Source: Aradus depressus
Lineage: Eukaryota > Arthropoda > Insecta > Hemiptera > Aradidae
Assembly (NCBI GenBank): GCA_963662175.1
Contig: OY759215.1
Location: 9,475,079 to 9,539,078, forward strand
Direction of reading: 5' to 3'
DNA length: 64,000 nucleotides
The notes below the pieces were generated by a model that made no database searches, had not been told where the DNA came from, and saw nothing but the letters and a program-made list of their open reading frames with translations. Positions within the stretch are counted from its first letter, which is position 1. Each line of letters starts with the position of its first letter. Below are positions 52,841-63,070 of the stretch, piece after piece. The translations under genes were made by a program, and so were the position numbers.

Positions 52841-53803
52841 TCGGAAAATCACAGGCAATGTACTTCCCCCACGCGCATTAATCACCTAATTTTTCGCTCT
52901 CCCTCTCAATCCGATCTACCGATTTGGTTGAAAATATAGATAACTTACTCACGGCCTTCTGAATCCTCATCCTAAATTTCGTTCTACATTCCACAGTTAA
53001 ACGAGTTTTGGATTGAACTCTCACCTATAATCCTTTCATTCCCTCCGGTCCATTTTGACAGAAACTGTCAACTGTTGTCTTCCTAATTGGGTCCTCGGCC
53101 GACATATAAAATTTCGGGATAATAATGTCGACAATTTTTAGGGTGTTTGAGTTCAACCCCTTCCTTCCCTTCAGTCGGTTTAAAATTGAAAGATGTGTGT
53201 TCCTTACGGGGTTTTGAATTAAAATATAAAATTTCGCGTCGATATATTATTTTTATCGGGAGTTCGTGTTCACAGGGACACAGACAGACAGGACATTTCT
53301 TGTCTGTCAGGGAGTGTCTGGAACACGATAACTCACAGTAGAACGAATATATCGACACGAAATTTCTCATAAATAATGAGAAAGAAACCTATTGATTTTC
53401 AGCTGATTTAGCCAGGGAGAGGGGGTGGGGGGGGGGGGGGGGGGCTCAACTCAAAAACTCTAATAACTGCCGATGTAATGAATGTATCGACATGAAATTT
53501 CATATTTGAATTCAAAACCCAATGAATTCAAAAACCCAAACATAAGTTGTCTAATTTCAGCAATATCGACCGAAGGGAATGGGGGGTTCAAATGTGATGG
53601 CTCAACTCAAAAAGTCTAATAACGGCCGATGTATTGAATTTATCGACACAAAATTTAGTATGAGAATTTAGGAGACCCTATGTAATTCAACTATTGATTA
53701 TTATCCCAAACGGTCGACTGGTTTTGAAGGGGAAGAGAAAAGTTAATTGATTAATTCGTTCTGGGGAAGTACATTGCAGGTGATTCACTAACAACTCGTT
53801 TTT
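52841..53803. repeat. repeat A head-to-head dimer (~960-bp palindrome)
   Basis: The left end 'acaggcaatgtacttccccc' answers the right end 'ctggggaagtacattgcagg'. 'aatttttcgctctccctctc' answers 'aggggaagagaaaagttaat', and the arms meet near 53300 at 'gacatttcttgtctgtcag'. Each arm of ~450 bp has about three ~140-bp sub-blocks ('taataactgccgatgtaatg', 'aataacggccgatgtattga'). A G-run (53427-53444) lies in the right arm. Confidence 0.85.
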
Positions 53804-56334
53804 TGTTATATTCTTTTATTCATTTTCCATCCAATTATTTATTCATTTCACTTAAGTATACATTTTTATTCCATTTTTCAGCCCTTTAACTTAATGTTTG
53901 TACTGTTGAATAATTACATAAGAGCTTGAAATTGGAAAACTTTCTTATATGCTGTTGCTGTGTATAATAAAACGAATAAAATTTGAACATTTACATTCTT
54001 CGTAATAATTGTTTGAATTTTATTACCTTTTCTTTTTCTTAAATAAATCCTAAATTTTTTTTTCTCCTGGAGGAAAGGAAAGTTTTTTTGGCCCCTGATT
54101 AGGCAGATTTTGTTATTCGTATACGTGGGCTAAAAAAGTTGAGACAAGCCTCAGATAAAGGGATAGAGGAAGGCATTCTATGTAAATATTTTCAAGTTTC
54201 TAAAATTTCAAACAAGTAGATCAAAATTTTCTATTATTCTAGATAAGATGGAGGGAGAGCAGAAACGTAGCCACTCATCCAATTGTTTTTCATAAATGAA
54301 GGAGCTCCATTGACGAAGATTCAACGATAGTTTTCTAGGGTTCTCATCTGTAATAAAAGATATTTCCATGTAGGATATTATTGATGGATTGGAGGGGTGG
54401 GTTTTGTACCCATGTTACCCAAAGCTAAAGGCCCACATAAGCTAGTATTTAACTGCCTACTCTTCTACCTATTTAAAGAACCGCAGGATCCTTTTGAAGC
54501 TCTGCTTTCTCAACTCATCTGGGTTGAGGAACGCCTCATAGATGATTCTCCATCGAAGCTGAGAATAACCTACACATTCGTCCATAACTTTTATTTCGAA
54601 ATTGATCAAGAAGTGTTGCCCTTGTTTTGTTGTTCCCCTAATCAACAATATCACACTACTACTCAATTGTTTAGAATATAACCTACTCGTTCATAATATA
54701 TAAATGCGTTCGTTTTAGTAATGCTTCTTTAAATAATTAAATCTTTAATGGAATGAAGCTACAGTGTCTAGAGTACTCTGGTAGCGAATTGAGGAACTAC
54801 AAAATTCATCACTATTTCTATTAATTATTATTATTATTATTTTTTTTTTTAACTTTTCTAACCTCGCCGCAATCTCCTCTCCTCAGACTGCACCCGAAAA
54901 CCGCTGAAAGCCCTCACACCCCCTATATCATACTAAACATGGGCCTAAAAAGAGCGGAATAAAGAAGATTAAGGACCGAAACACGGCCGTCTCCCGGAGG
55001 AGGAATTGCGGATTGTTCATTCATGCGTCTATATAGGACCATGTGAAGGATCTATTTACTTGTTCCAATTCTAACCGACCGTAGCTAAATGGGATAAGTT
55101 TCATGTCTCGATGTTAATCAAACAAATTCCGAATCAGATTTAAGTATGACGAAGAATAAATATGAATGAGATTTTGATTCTCAACTGTCCCTTGAGACTG
55201 ATTACCCTTGATCTAGACAACAAGAACAGCCCCGGTTTTACTGCCAGTACTGAAAAACCTTCCCCTCAAAGCTCTTTTTTTCTTCTTCTTTATTTCCAAC
55301 TTTAACTGCATGTCCTTCCTTTCCAATTTCCCACTGTCTGCTGAAGGTAGAAATATCTCAACTTCATCTCACAGGATCTCAACTTCATCTCACCTACAAC
55401 CACAAATTGACTGCATACAAGACCATTAGAAGATCTACCTGGACAAATAACGTTCAGCTCTAAGGTTCTACTAAGCCCTCTCTCACCCAAAGAATTCAAC
55501 CCATTCAAACTTAAGTACTATGAACAAGGACTCAATGCCCATAATGCGTTTCGAACATGACTGCATCAAAACAGAAAAGTCAATCAACTAAAAAAGCCTA
55601 TGTATTGAATAACTGTCTTCGAGTCGTGATGTGACATACTATGGGAAGATGTGATATTTTTATCAATATATGAAATAAGCCCACAGAAGCAATGAAAAGT
55701 TGTCAAAACTCTTATTTGAGGGTCTACCTCCACTTTAAATGCCAGGCTGATGAAATTCCATAGTTCGCCTGACTTGATAATTTCCTGTCTGGAAATATGG
55801 ACATTTTTTTACTGAAAACCTACTTCACTTATATAGATTTTGTTGAGAGTAGATGGACAACCCTTCCAACTTTAGTGAGTGCCCCCCCCCCCCCCCCCCC
55901 CCCCCACACTAGTGGCAGACCCTATCGAGATGTGACAAAGTGTAACTTAATGGGTTTCTAACACACTGGAGGGCTCCAAACAAACTTTTTACTATCTACC
56001 AGTGTTTCAAAAAAAGATATAAATCGATCTTCTAAAAGCCTGATATATATTTTTTTTAGACTCACAAAAAAAAAACCTAAAAGCCTTAGAAATAAGCTTT
56101 CAACAGAAGCACCACAAAGCGAGAGAGAGGGGGGGAGAGCTTTCTTCTGAAAATGGCTCATTATGTTCAAAATGACTGAAATGTTGTTCCCTTTTTGTTA
56201 TGTTTTCATATTCTATCTCTATGAAGCACTGCACTTGCGACTATTTCGCTTAGCAATAATCGAAGTGATAAATTAGCATTTTTTTGTCAGTATTCAATAT
56301 TTCGAGCTATAAAAATGTCCATGCAACTCAAAGA
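53804..56334. other. unassigned
   Basis: No supported gene. Minor points: a C-run of 24 (55882-55905), 'aggatctcaacttcatctca' repeated at 55365-55390, and a plus ORF of 94 codons (54397-54681) without recognisable content. The stretch is AT-rich with GC-richer 54900-55100. Confidence 0.35.
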
Positions 56335-56600
56335 TAATAGATACCTTTTGATTTTTAGTCAAATTGGCCAAAGGGAAGGGCACGAAACTTCAAAGGTAAA
56401 TTCAAAGCCCAGAAGGAAGGCAATAAATACCTATTAATTGTGATTTATAGATTTTTTTTCTTCTTACAAATACTTCTCATAACGATTCGAGAGTGTCGAC
56501 ACAAAATTTAGTATGAAGATTCAGAAACCACTATGTTAGTCAAATATTGAGTTTTAGCCCAAAGGGTCGATTGGCTTTGGAGGGATTTTTTCAATGTATG
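56335..56600 (+). repeat. repeat A copy
   Basis: 'ccttttgatttttagtcaaa' + 'ttggccaaaggg', 'gtcgacacaaaatttagtat', 'gaagattcagaaaccactat' and 'gggtcgattggctttggagg'. Confidence 0.7.
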
Positions 56601-57084
56601 AAGCCTAAACAAATGGGTTTATTTTGTGTGTGTCCCTATGGATCCCTTTACACAAACCAGACGATCTTTGTTAGGGTCTGTATGGAAGCTGTTATTAAGT
56701 CCAGGATCCAGTATTCAGGCCTCATGTGCCTATAGAAGTGGGGAGAGGAATCAGGGCTCTGTAGAGACACCTATCTGTATTAATTATCAACGGAAGCCAA
56801 CCGTGGCATGAAACAGGAGGATCCTTTGAACGAGGTCAGATCGCCTGACTTGCAGAGTCGATACGAGGAAGCAGAGAAGCAGCCTTGAACCAACGAATAG
56901 TAAATACGCCGATCACTTGCTAAGCTAGTTCTACCAAACACCAGCAACATGTCTATCCGATAGTAGTCACTCATTAACGTTTTTGATGTTTTTAATAGAT
57001 ACAACTGTCCGTTCCTAAGCAGTGTTGCCCCGAGGCTCGTCTAACTACAACGTCCGACAGCGTCATCATGAGTCCCGTCATGTA
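56601..57084. other. unassigned, GC-richer
   Basis: Overlapping ORFs of 61-74 codons on both strands; none has a recognisable domain or splice edges. Possibly decayed coding DNA. Confidence 0.3.
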
Positions 57085-57291
57085 GAATTTCTAAAACGTC
57101 GTCGGTGAATCACCACCAGTGTACTTCCCCAGCATGCATTATTCAGTTAAGTTTTCGCTCCCCCTCCAAAACTAGTCGACTTACACAGTGGCTTCTGAAT
57201 CCTCACACTAAATTTTGTGTCGATACATTCACTACATAGGCAGTTATTGGAGTTTGTGTCGAAAATCAATTAGAGGTCATCCTTATGGGAT
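57085..57291 (-). repeat. repeat A copy, truncated
   Basis: 'aacgtcgtcggtgaatcacc' + 'agtgtacttccccagcatgc' is the best-preserved outer tip. It is cut at 57290 where SINE sequence begins. Confidence 0.8.
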
Positions 57292-57509
57292 TTTGTCTAC
57301 CCTAAATGTTTATTCATCTAGGATAGGGATCTTTAACGAGTACTTGACATCGTACAGGCTCGGAACCATCGCTTAACGTCCTATCCGAAGGACGGCGTGC
57401 TTAAGTTTATTTTACCTCCCAGATAAAATAAACTAAGGGCCTCAGCCGAGTTTCGAACTCACGACTTTGAGCTCAGAAGGCAAGCACGCATACCACTGAT
57501 CTACCGGCT
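57292..57509 (-). repeat. SINE, left arm
   Basis: Head and first half of the body; lacks gcgccctc and the distal body. Box B 'gagtttcgaactc' is a compensated variant. Confidence 0.9.
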
Positions 57510-57524
57510 TAAAATATATATATA

Positions 57525-57917
57525 CAGGGTGGCCCAGGTAAGCGGGCCACAAGTGACATAACTCCTAAACGGTTAGAGATATCAAAATTGATAAAGTTGT
57601 AGCACTCGCCGAGAGCTATAGTATGGCGTCCTCGAAAAGACAAAAATTACCATTTTAATGGCTCAAACAGCCCTTCGAAGGGCGGGGTTCTCTTTTGATT
57701 CTTAAGTTTCATTACATTTTATTAAAGTACTAAAGAAACAAGGAAGAACTGTGCAAACAGATTTTTGATACGTCAAGTAGTTCTCGAAAAAAAAACATTT
57801 TAAGTTGCACGTTTTTCTTATCTCGAAGTTATACAACTTTAGTCCTATGCACAATTTTGTTATCTCTAACCGTTTAGGAGTTATTTCACTTGTGACCCGC
57901 TTATCTGGGCCACCCTG
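57525..57917. mobile_element. MITE, left copy
   Basis: 393 bp with ~67-bp terminal inverted repeats beginning CAGGGTGGCCCAGGTAAGCG and 'taactcctaaacggttagag'. No transposase. The superfamily is not assigned. Confidence 0.9.
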
Positions 57918-58382
57918 GGATTTTGGAGATACATATAAAATTTTGTGTCGATACAATCATTCTATCGCGAATTTCGTGATCAGAGACACACATGCATACA
58001 TACAGATAAACGCACAGACACTTTGAAGTGTTAATGGAAAAACTGTTGTTTTTTTAAAGGAATTTTTGAAGATTTTCATTATACTGTTTTCTCCTAACAA
58101 TGAGCTTCCTTCAAGTTACTGGCTTTGTCATTAAGCCCTTTTGAAATTGAGTGAATAAAGAGTAACTCACTATAGTGTGAATAATTAATTAAGTCACATG
58201 TAGGCTCAAAAGTAATATCGTCCTTTGGAATATTTAGTTAAATATTTGTTAAAAACTACTAGTATTAAAATTTGTTAGGAATTCGCGAATGTAGAGGGAT
58301 TACTGTAAGTAATTTAAAATATAAATAGGAAAACTTAAGCCAACAGAGTACAGAAAAAAAATATAATGGAATATTTAATATA

Positions 58383-58779
58383 CAGGGTGGCCCAGATAAG
58401 CGGGCCACAAGTGAAATAACTCCTAAACGGTTAGAGATATCAAAATTGAGCATAGGACTAAAGTTGTATAACTTCGAGATAAGAAAAACGTGCAACTTTA
58501 AACGTTTTTTTTTTTTCCGAGAACTACTTGACGTATCAAAAATCTGTTTGCACAGTTCTTCCTTGTTTCTTTAGTACTTTAATAAAATGTAATGAAACTT
58601 AAGGGTCAAAAGAGAACCCCGCCCTTCGAAGGGCTGTTTGAGCCATTAAAATGGTCATTTTTGTTTTTTCGATGACGCCATACTATAGCTCTCGGCGAGT
58701 GCTACAACTTTATCAATTTTGATATCTCTAACCGTTTAGGAGTTATTTCAGTTGTGGCCCGCTTATCTGGGCCACCCTG
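58383..58779. mobile_element. MITE, right copy, TA target duplication
   Basis: 397 bp, same ends (CAGGGTGGCCCAGATAAGCG), inverted relative to the left copy and ~95% alike by eye. TA lies immediately on both sides (58381-58382 and 58780-58781), consistent with a TA target duplication. ORFs of ~75 codons across both copies are not genes. Confidence 0.9.
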
Positions 58780-58798
58780 TATTTATATATATATTTTA

Positions 58799-59114
58799 AG
58801 CTGGTAGATCAGTGGTATGCGTGCTTGCCTTCTGAGCTCAAGATCGTGAGTTCGAAACTCGCCTGAGGCCCTTAATTTATTTTATCTGGGAGGTAAAATA
58901 AACTTAAGCACGCCGTCCTTCGGATAGGACGTTAAGCGATGGTTCCGAGCCTATACGATGTCAGGTACTCGTTAAAGACCCCTATCCTAGATGAATAAAC
59001 ATTTAAGGTAGGCAAAATTTAGGATTTCCAAAGTAGAGTAGTAGCTCATGTCCATCCGAGTGAAAAAAAAGCTCTCTGGTAGTTAAAGCCCGGGCATGAG
59101 TCATAAAACCTAAC
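58799..59114 (+). repeat. SINE, right arm, with short CCTAA tail
   Basis: 'gctggtagatcagtggtatg' head, 'gagttcgaaactc' box B, complete body apart from small deletions, and tail 'aaaacctaacta'. Confidence 0.9.
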
Positions 59115-59455
59115 TATATATATTTTAATACTATGTATTTGTATTATAGATAGTCCACCACTTTCAGGGGGAGTCATAAAGAGCCGAGGCAGACCAGAAG
59201 GGGAGGGACTTGTATAATGAAAGTAAGAATGACTTCCGCTAGCAATCTAGGATTAAAGCAGAGAGTGAAGAATGAAGATATCCAAGGATATTATTCAGTG
59301 GAGGAGGGAGGGGGAAAGGGATGAGCAGACGTCAGATATTCTAGCAACCAATCCAATCTTGTTCTGTTTTAATTATACAGAGTATTGTGATAGCACTTCA
59401 TAACACCCGCCATATTGAAGATAATACCTCTACAGGGATTTTATCATATAAGATT
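59115..59455. other. unassigned
   Basis: Purine-rich stretch at 59160-59330. No gene or known repeat. Confidence 0.4.
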
Positions 59456-59742
59456 AGTTATTGTGAGTCATGCCCGGGCTTTAAATAAGAGAGCATATCG
59501 CCCACTACCAGTGACGCTCTTCCGTCGCTCTGTTGGACATGAGCCTGACCAAACTGTGGGAGTCAACCCAGGTTTATTCACCTAAGGTGAGGGTCTGAGG
59601 GTCATCGCTTAACCTCCGAAAGACGGCGTGCTCAATGTTTTTTTACCACCCAGATTAAAAACCTGAGGCCTCGGCCGGGTTTCGAACACGCGATCTATAG
59701 CTCAGTAGACAAGCCCGCTACCTCTGAGCTACCGGTGCCCGG
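59456..59742 (-). repeat. old-subfamily SINE copy
   Basis: 'tgagtcatgcccgggcttta', 'gggtttcgaacacgcgatct' (box B) and 'tctgagctaccggtgccc'. Shares the T-run variant with 7481-7746. Confidence 0.9.
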
Positions 59743-60372
59743 TTAAACTTCTCTAATAACACCTTTGTTGTTCAAATGAACGGTGTCATCAAGGAACACC
59801 ACCAAGGAAGAAAAGTTGTAATGAATAAATGTTTCACACCGACAGTGATTTCGTTTCCAAGAATAGCAGTTATTTTTCAAGATTTTCTCCTTGCAAATCA
59901 AACGAAAAACAGATTTCCAAATAACCAATTTGAAAATATCTGTTTTCACTGGAAACTATCCGAAAATTTACTTATCTCTATAAAGCTTTATCAACTTCAC
60001 CACACATATTGAATAAGTAATCCCATGTCAGAAAAATCGCTCCAACCCATTTTTGCCTTGGGACAACCCTAGCTATTTTTTCTCTGCGGTAGAAACTGCA
60101 AACAAATATTGTAATAAATTACCAATAATAAATTACCAAGGATACAAATAGACTCAGGATATATACACGTGAAAAACAGCAACCACTTTATTCAAATAAA
60201 AATGAAGAACGTGATTTTTGGAAATGATGTTTTACAAGTATTTTTCACCAAACAATACGAAACATAATTGTTAATATTTAGAAGAAGAAAAAAATTGCAT
60301 CAAAGCTTTACCTAAGATGCACTTATTGTACATGTCTACCAATGCTACTTTAATACAATTCAAAAAACTTAC
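59743..60372. other. unassigned; intron candidate downstream of the signal-peptide exon
   Basis: ORFs of 68 and 78 codons lie on opposite strands of the same bases with no recognisable domain. If the exon at 60373-60465 is real, this is intron on the minus strand. Confidence 0.35.
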
Positions 60373-60465
60373 CTGAAGAAGCCCGGTATAAAAGAGATAG
60401 CAGGAATACGACAGAGAAGAAAGCCAGTGATGGGACATCCCGGGTTCCGCCAGCCATTCTGTGTC
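60373..60465 (-). CDS. candidate exon encoding a signal peptide
   Basis: The minus strand reads TTTTTGCAG|GACACAGAATGG at the 5' edge and TTCTTCAG|GTAAGTTTT at the 3' edge, a credible acceptor and a near-consensus donor. The ATG at 60457 opens 28 codons plus one base: MAGGTRDVPS, then a hydrophobic core LAFFSVVFLLSLLY, then RASSG at the donor. This is the n-, h- and c-region plan of a secretory signal peptide, with a plausible cleavage around the A-S-S/G. It ends in phase 1. Eight untranslated bases precede the ATG, so an upstream 5' UTR exon would lie beyond 60.47 kb and the mature protein would be encoded below 60.37 kb. The competing 66-codon ORF in another frame (60271-60471) crosses the donor. 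The family is unknown. Confidence 0.55.
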
Positions 60466-60775
60466 CTGCAAAAATGTACAATACCCAGGGTTATATTGGC
60501 GTTTAACAGGAAAAGTATACTAGTATTAAGTAACTAAAAAGCAGCAATTGGGTAAATGATAAAATAATAGACTAATTTTATTACTAAATGCACCTCTCGC
60601 AGGCCTACGTCGTTCACTGGTTAGTTGCATTATACAAAACTTGAAGAAAAAAAATAAATAGTTTAGCTGGAAAGAGATTGATATTGTATAGATTAAATGC
60701 TCTAGAATTTAAATGATAATACATTAATAAAGAAAGTATAGTTTATACACGAGGGAGGTAGAAGGATAGCAACAT
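60466..60775. other. unassigned
   Basis: AT-rich; would be intron upstream of the signal-peptide exon. Confidence 0.4.
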
Positions 60776-61065
60776 ACAATGCAAGTTTTGTCTACTTCAG
60801 TAGTTAAGATATAATAATATACAATGCAAGATTTTCCAACTTCAAGGTAACCGGATAATAACAAATAATGTATGGTATGTCTTCTCTAGTGGTTAAGAAA
60901 TAACAATAGACAATGCAAGTTTTGTCTACTTCAGTAGTTAAGATATAATAATATACAATGCAAGTTTTGTCTACTTGAGTTGTTAAGATATAATAATATA
61001 CAATGTACGGTTTGTCTACTCCAGACTGTTAACGGATAGTAATGTACAATGCACGGCCTTCCTAG
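60776..61065. repeat. tandem array, ~45-bp unit, ~6-7 copies
   Basis: The unit 'caatgcaagttttgtctact' + 'tcagtagttaagatataata' recurs with 5-30% divergence from ~60776 to 61065. Confidence 0.9.
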
Positions 61066-61149
61066 CCTAGAGTAAGTTGAATGTCAGCAGCCAGTAAAAG
61101 CGAATAAAGGAACGTGGAGCCACGTTCTCCGCGACGCAGATTCTGTTCC

Positions 61150-61560
61150 CCAGAATATCCCCATCATATCCCCATCGCTAACCATGTCTGCTATATTAGG
61201 GTTCTATCTTGACCGAAGTCTGACTTGGAATCCCCATACAAGGCTGAAACGACAAGTACTTCACAGATTTGGTCAACGAAAAAAGGTTTTAGACAATGCA
61301 AACTATCTGTAGAGAACAGAGTGACTATGTATAAGACCGTCTTAAGACCTAAATACTTGAATTATGGCTTTGTGCTAAGCCATCCAACATCAGGCGAATT
61401 GAGTCCTTTCACTCCAAAGTCCTAAGTGCCACTGTTGATGCTCCTATTATGTTTCCTACCTTACTCTCCACAATGATCTCAATGTTCCATTTGTCACCGA
61501 CCTCATTCAATCCCAGTTCTCAAAGTTTCATTCCAACCTTTTCTTCTACGACAATCCTGT
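61150..61560 (+). pseudogene. jockey-like LINE reverse-transcriptase fragment
   Basis: Translation gives 'ILGFYLDRSLTWNPHTRLKR' (usual Y-L-G-x-x-L-D-x-x-L-T-W-x-x-H) then a stop, then in other frames 'VTMYKTVLRPKYLNYGFVL' (Y-K-x-x-L-R-P-x-x-x-Y-G). This is the thumb/post-palm region of jockey-clade elements, broken by at least one stop and one frameshift. No 3' tail was identified. Confidence 0.75.
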
Positions 61561-62245
61561 TTCTCGTTCACTGTCTTCACGTTCTTATCCAGAAAACCCT
61601 CTCTAAAGACTAAAGCAGTGCAGTTATTATAATAATATCCTGTATCTGCCGAGCCTCTGACTAGCAGTGTAGGCACACGGAGAGGGATAGAAGAGCTGGA
61701 CACAGGTGAGAGTGAGGGGACACTCCCAAAGCACTAGCTTAGCTACGTATCTTATAATAGCAGGTCTCCCGGCTCAGACTCCGGGAAGGGTATACGAGTA
61801 TAATTCATTTATAAAATTTACTTTTGTATATAACTGCTGGTAAATAAATATAAAAAACGTTTTTTAATTCATTTCTTATTCTATAATTTATACAAAATAT
61901 ACAAAGGAAAGAAGAGAACAAGAAATAAATAAAAAATAAACAATTGAGGGGAGAAGTCAGCCAATGGTGACACTCCCTTAGGCAAACTCATTATTCACAG
62001 AAGATCGCAAGGCCATCGTCTTCTTAGGCGGCGAGGAGGGTTGTCGGGATAGGACTGAGAAGACAAATGGTGAGCGACAGGATTGGGATGGGTATTCAGC
62101 ATTTCTTATAGCGGAGTAGGACTAGCTCTTGAACATAAGAAATGTTGAGGCCTTTGAAGACGTATGTTGGTGACATAAAATGGAGCATTGACAATTTGTC
62201 GAAGACTTTTGACTGAAAAAAACTGTATTCTATTAATGTTGAAAC
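61561..62245. other. unassigned
   Basis: No supported gene. 61960-62110 is GC-richer. The 76-codon minus ORF has no recognised content. Confidence 0.35.
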
Positions 62246-62249
62246 TACC

Positions 62250-63070
62250 AAATGTTCCAATTCAAGTCCTCTGTCCACCAAAGACACACCAGATCCCGCC
62301 CTTCGGACCTCTTCATCCCCTCCCATCGTTCCTCTGCCTTACACAACTCTTTCCTTGTCCAAGCCTCCTCCCTCTGGAACTCCCTGCCTCCCCTCATCCG
62401 TCACTCTCCTTCCGTGGCCTCCTTCAAATCCTCCCTATTCCAATTCCTCCTCAATAAACAATCTTCTCCCTCTGATTAGCCTCTTATTCCCCTTCTTCCA
62501 TACTTTCCCTCTCCTTAACATATTTTATTATTTTTTTTCATTGTCTTTGCTTATTTATTTTATTTATCTTTTCATCTTCATCCTCTTATTTTATTTTTTT
62601 ATTTATTTTTTTCATAAGTTTTTCTTAAATTAATGTTATAGGAAGCCTGGGCTAGATTCCCTCCTCCACAAGCTTGTTTTTTATATACATACCTACTGTT
62701 TTTTCTCTTTATTTTATTTTATCCTCTACATATTTATTTAGACATATTTATCCTATCTTGATGTCTTCTTAATGAATCTGTAATTTAACTCATTTTTTAC
62801 TATTATTTTTTAAGTTTACTTATTTATTATTTATTTTTAATTTTATCATAATTATTTATTTTATTTTTATTCAATGATTTTTTTTACTTAGTTTTATTTA
62901 TTTTGCTCTTGGTTTTATCCACTGTAGCACCTTTATCCCATCACTGATATTTCATTTTATTTGTTTCTCTGTCCAGTGTCTGTCATGTATTTATTCTTAG
63001 GGGACCTCGGTCCCAGAATAAAATTTATTTTCATTTCAATAAAATTTATTTTCATTTCATTCATTTCATT
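62250..63070 (+). mobile_element. LINE 3' end, CR1/L2-like (5'-truncated)
   Basis: Begins with the C-terminal 75 codons of a reverse transcriptase (62252-62479): 'RPSDLFIPSHRSSALHNSFL', 'QASSLWNSLPPLIRH' and 'SVASFKSSLFQFLL', the familiar R-T-x-x-x-x-x-S-F-x-x-x-x-x-x-L-W-N-S-L-P ending of CR1/L2-group elements. A ~580-bp AT-rich 3' UTR follows and ends in two copies of 'aataaaatttattttcattt' and ATTTC repeats. The 3' UTR matches 37689-37945. No catalytic domain. Confidence 0.8.

Larger units (their letters stand above)
57292..59005. repeat. inverted repeat of a SINE+MITE pair, arms ~620 bp
   Basis: 57292-57917 and 58383-59005 are inverted copies around a 465-bp spacer (57918-58382). Both arms share the same unusual junction: the SINE head is cut at the same base and joined to 'ttaaaatatatata' and then the MITE. 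Both carry the same derived box A variant (agatcagtgg instead of agctcagtgg) and 'ggatagg' for 'ggatggg'. Confidence 0.85.

Noticed and set aside
57702..58026. ORFs of 73-84 codons repeated at 58265-58495
   Set aside because: They fall inside the two inverted MITE copies with long terminal repeats.
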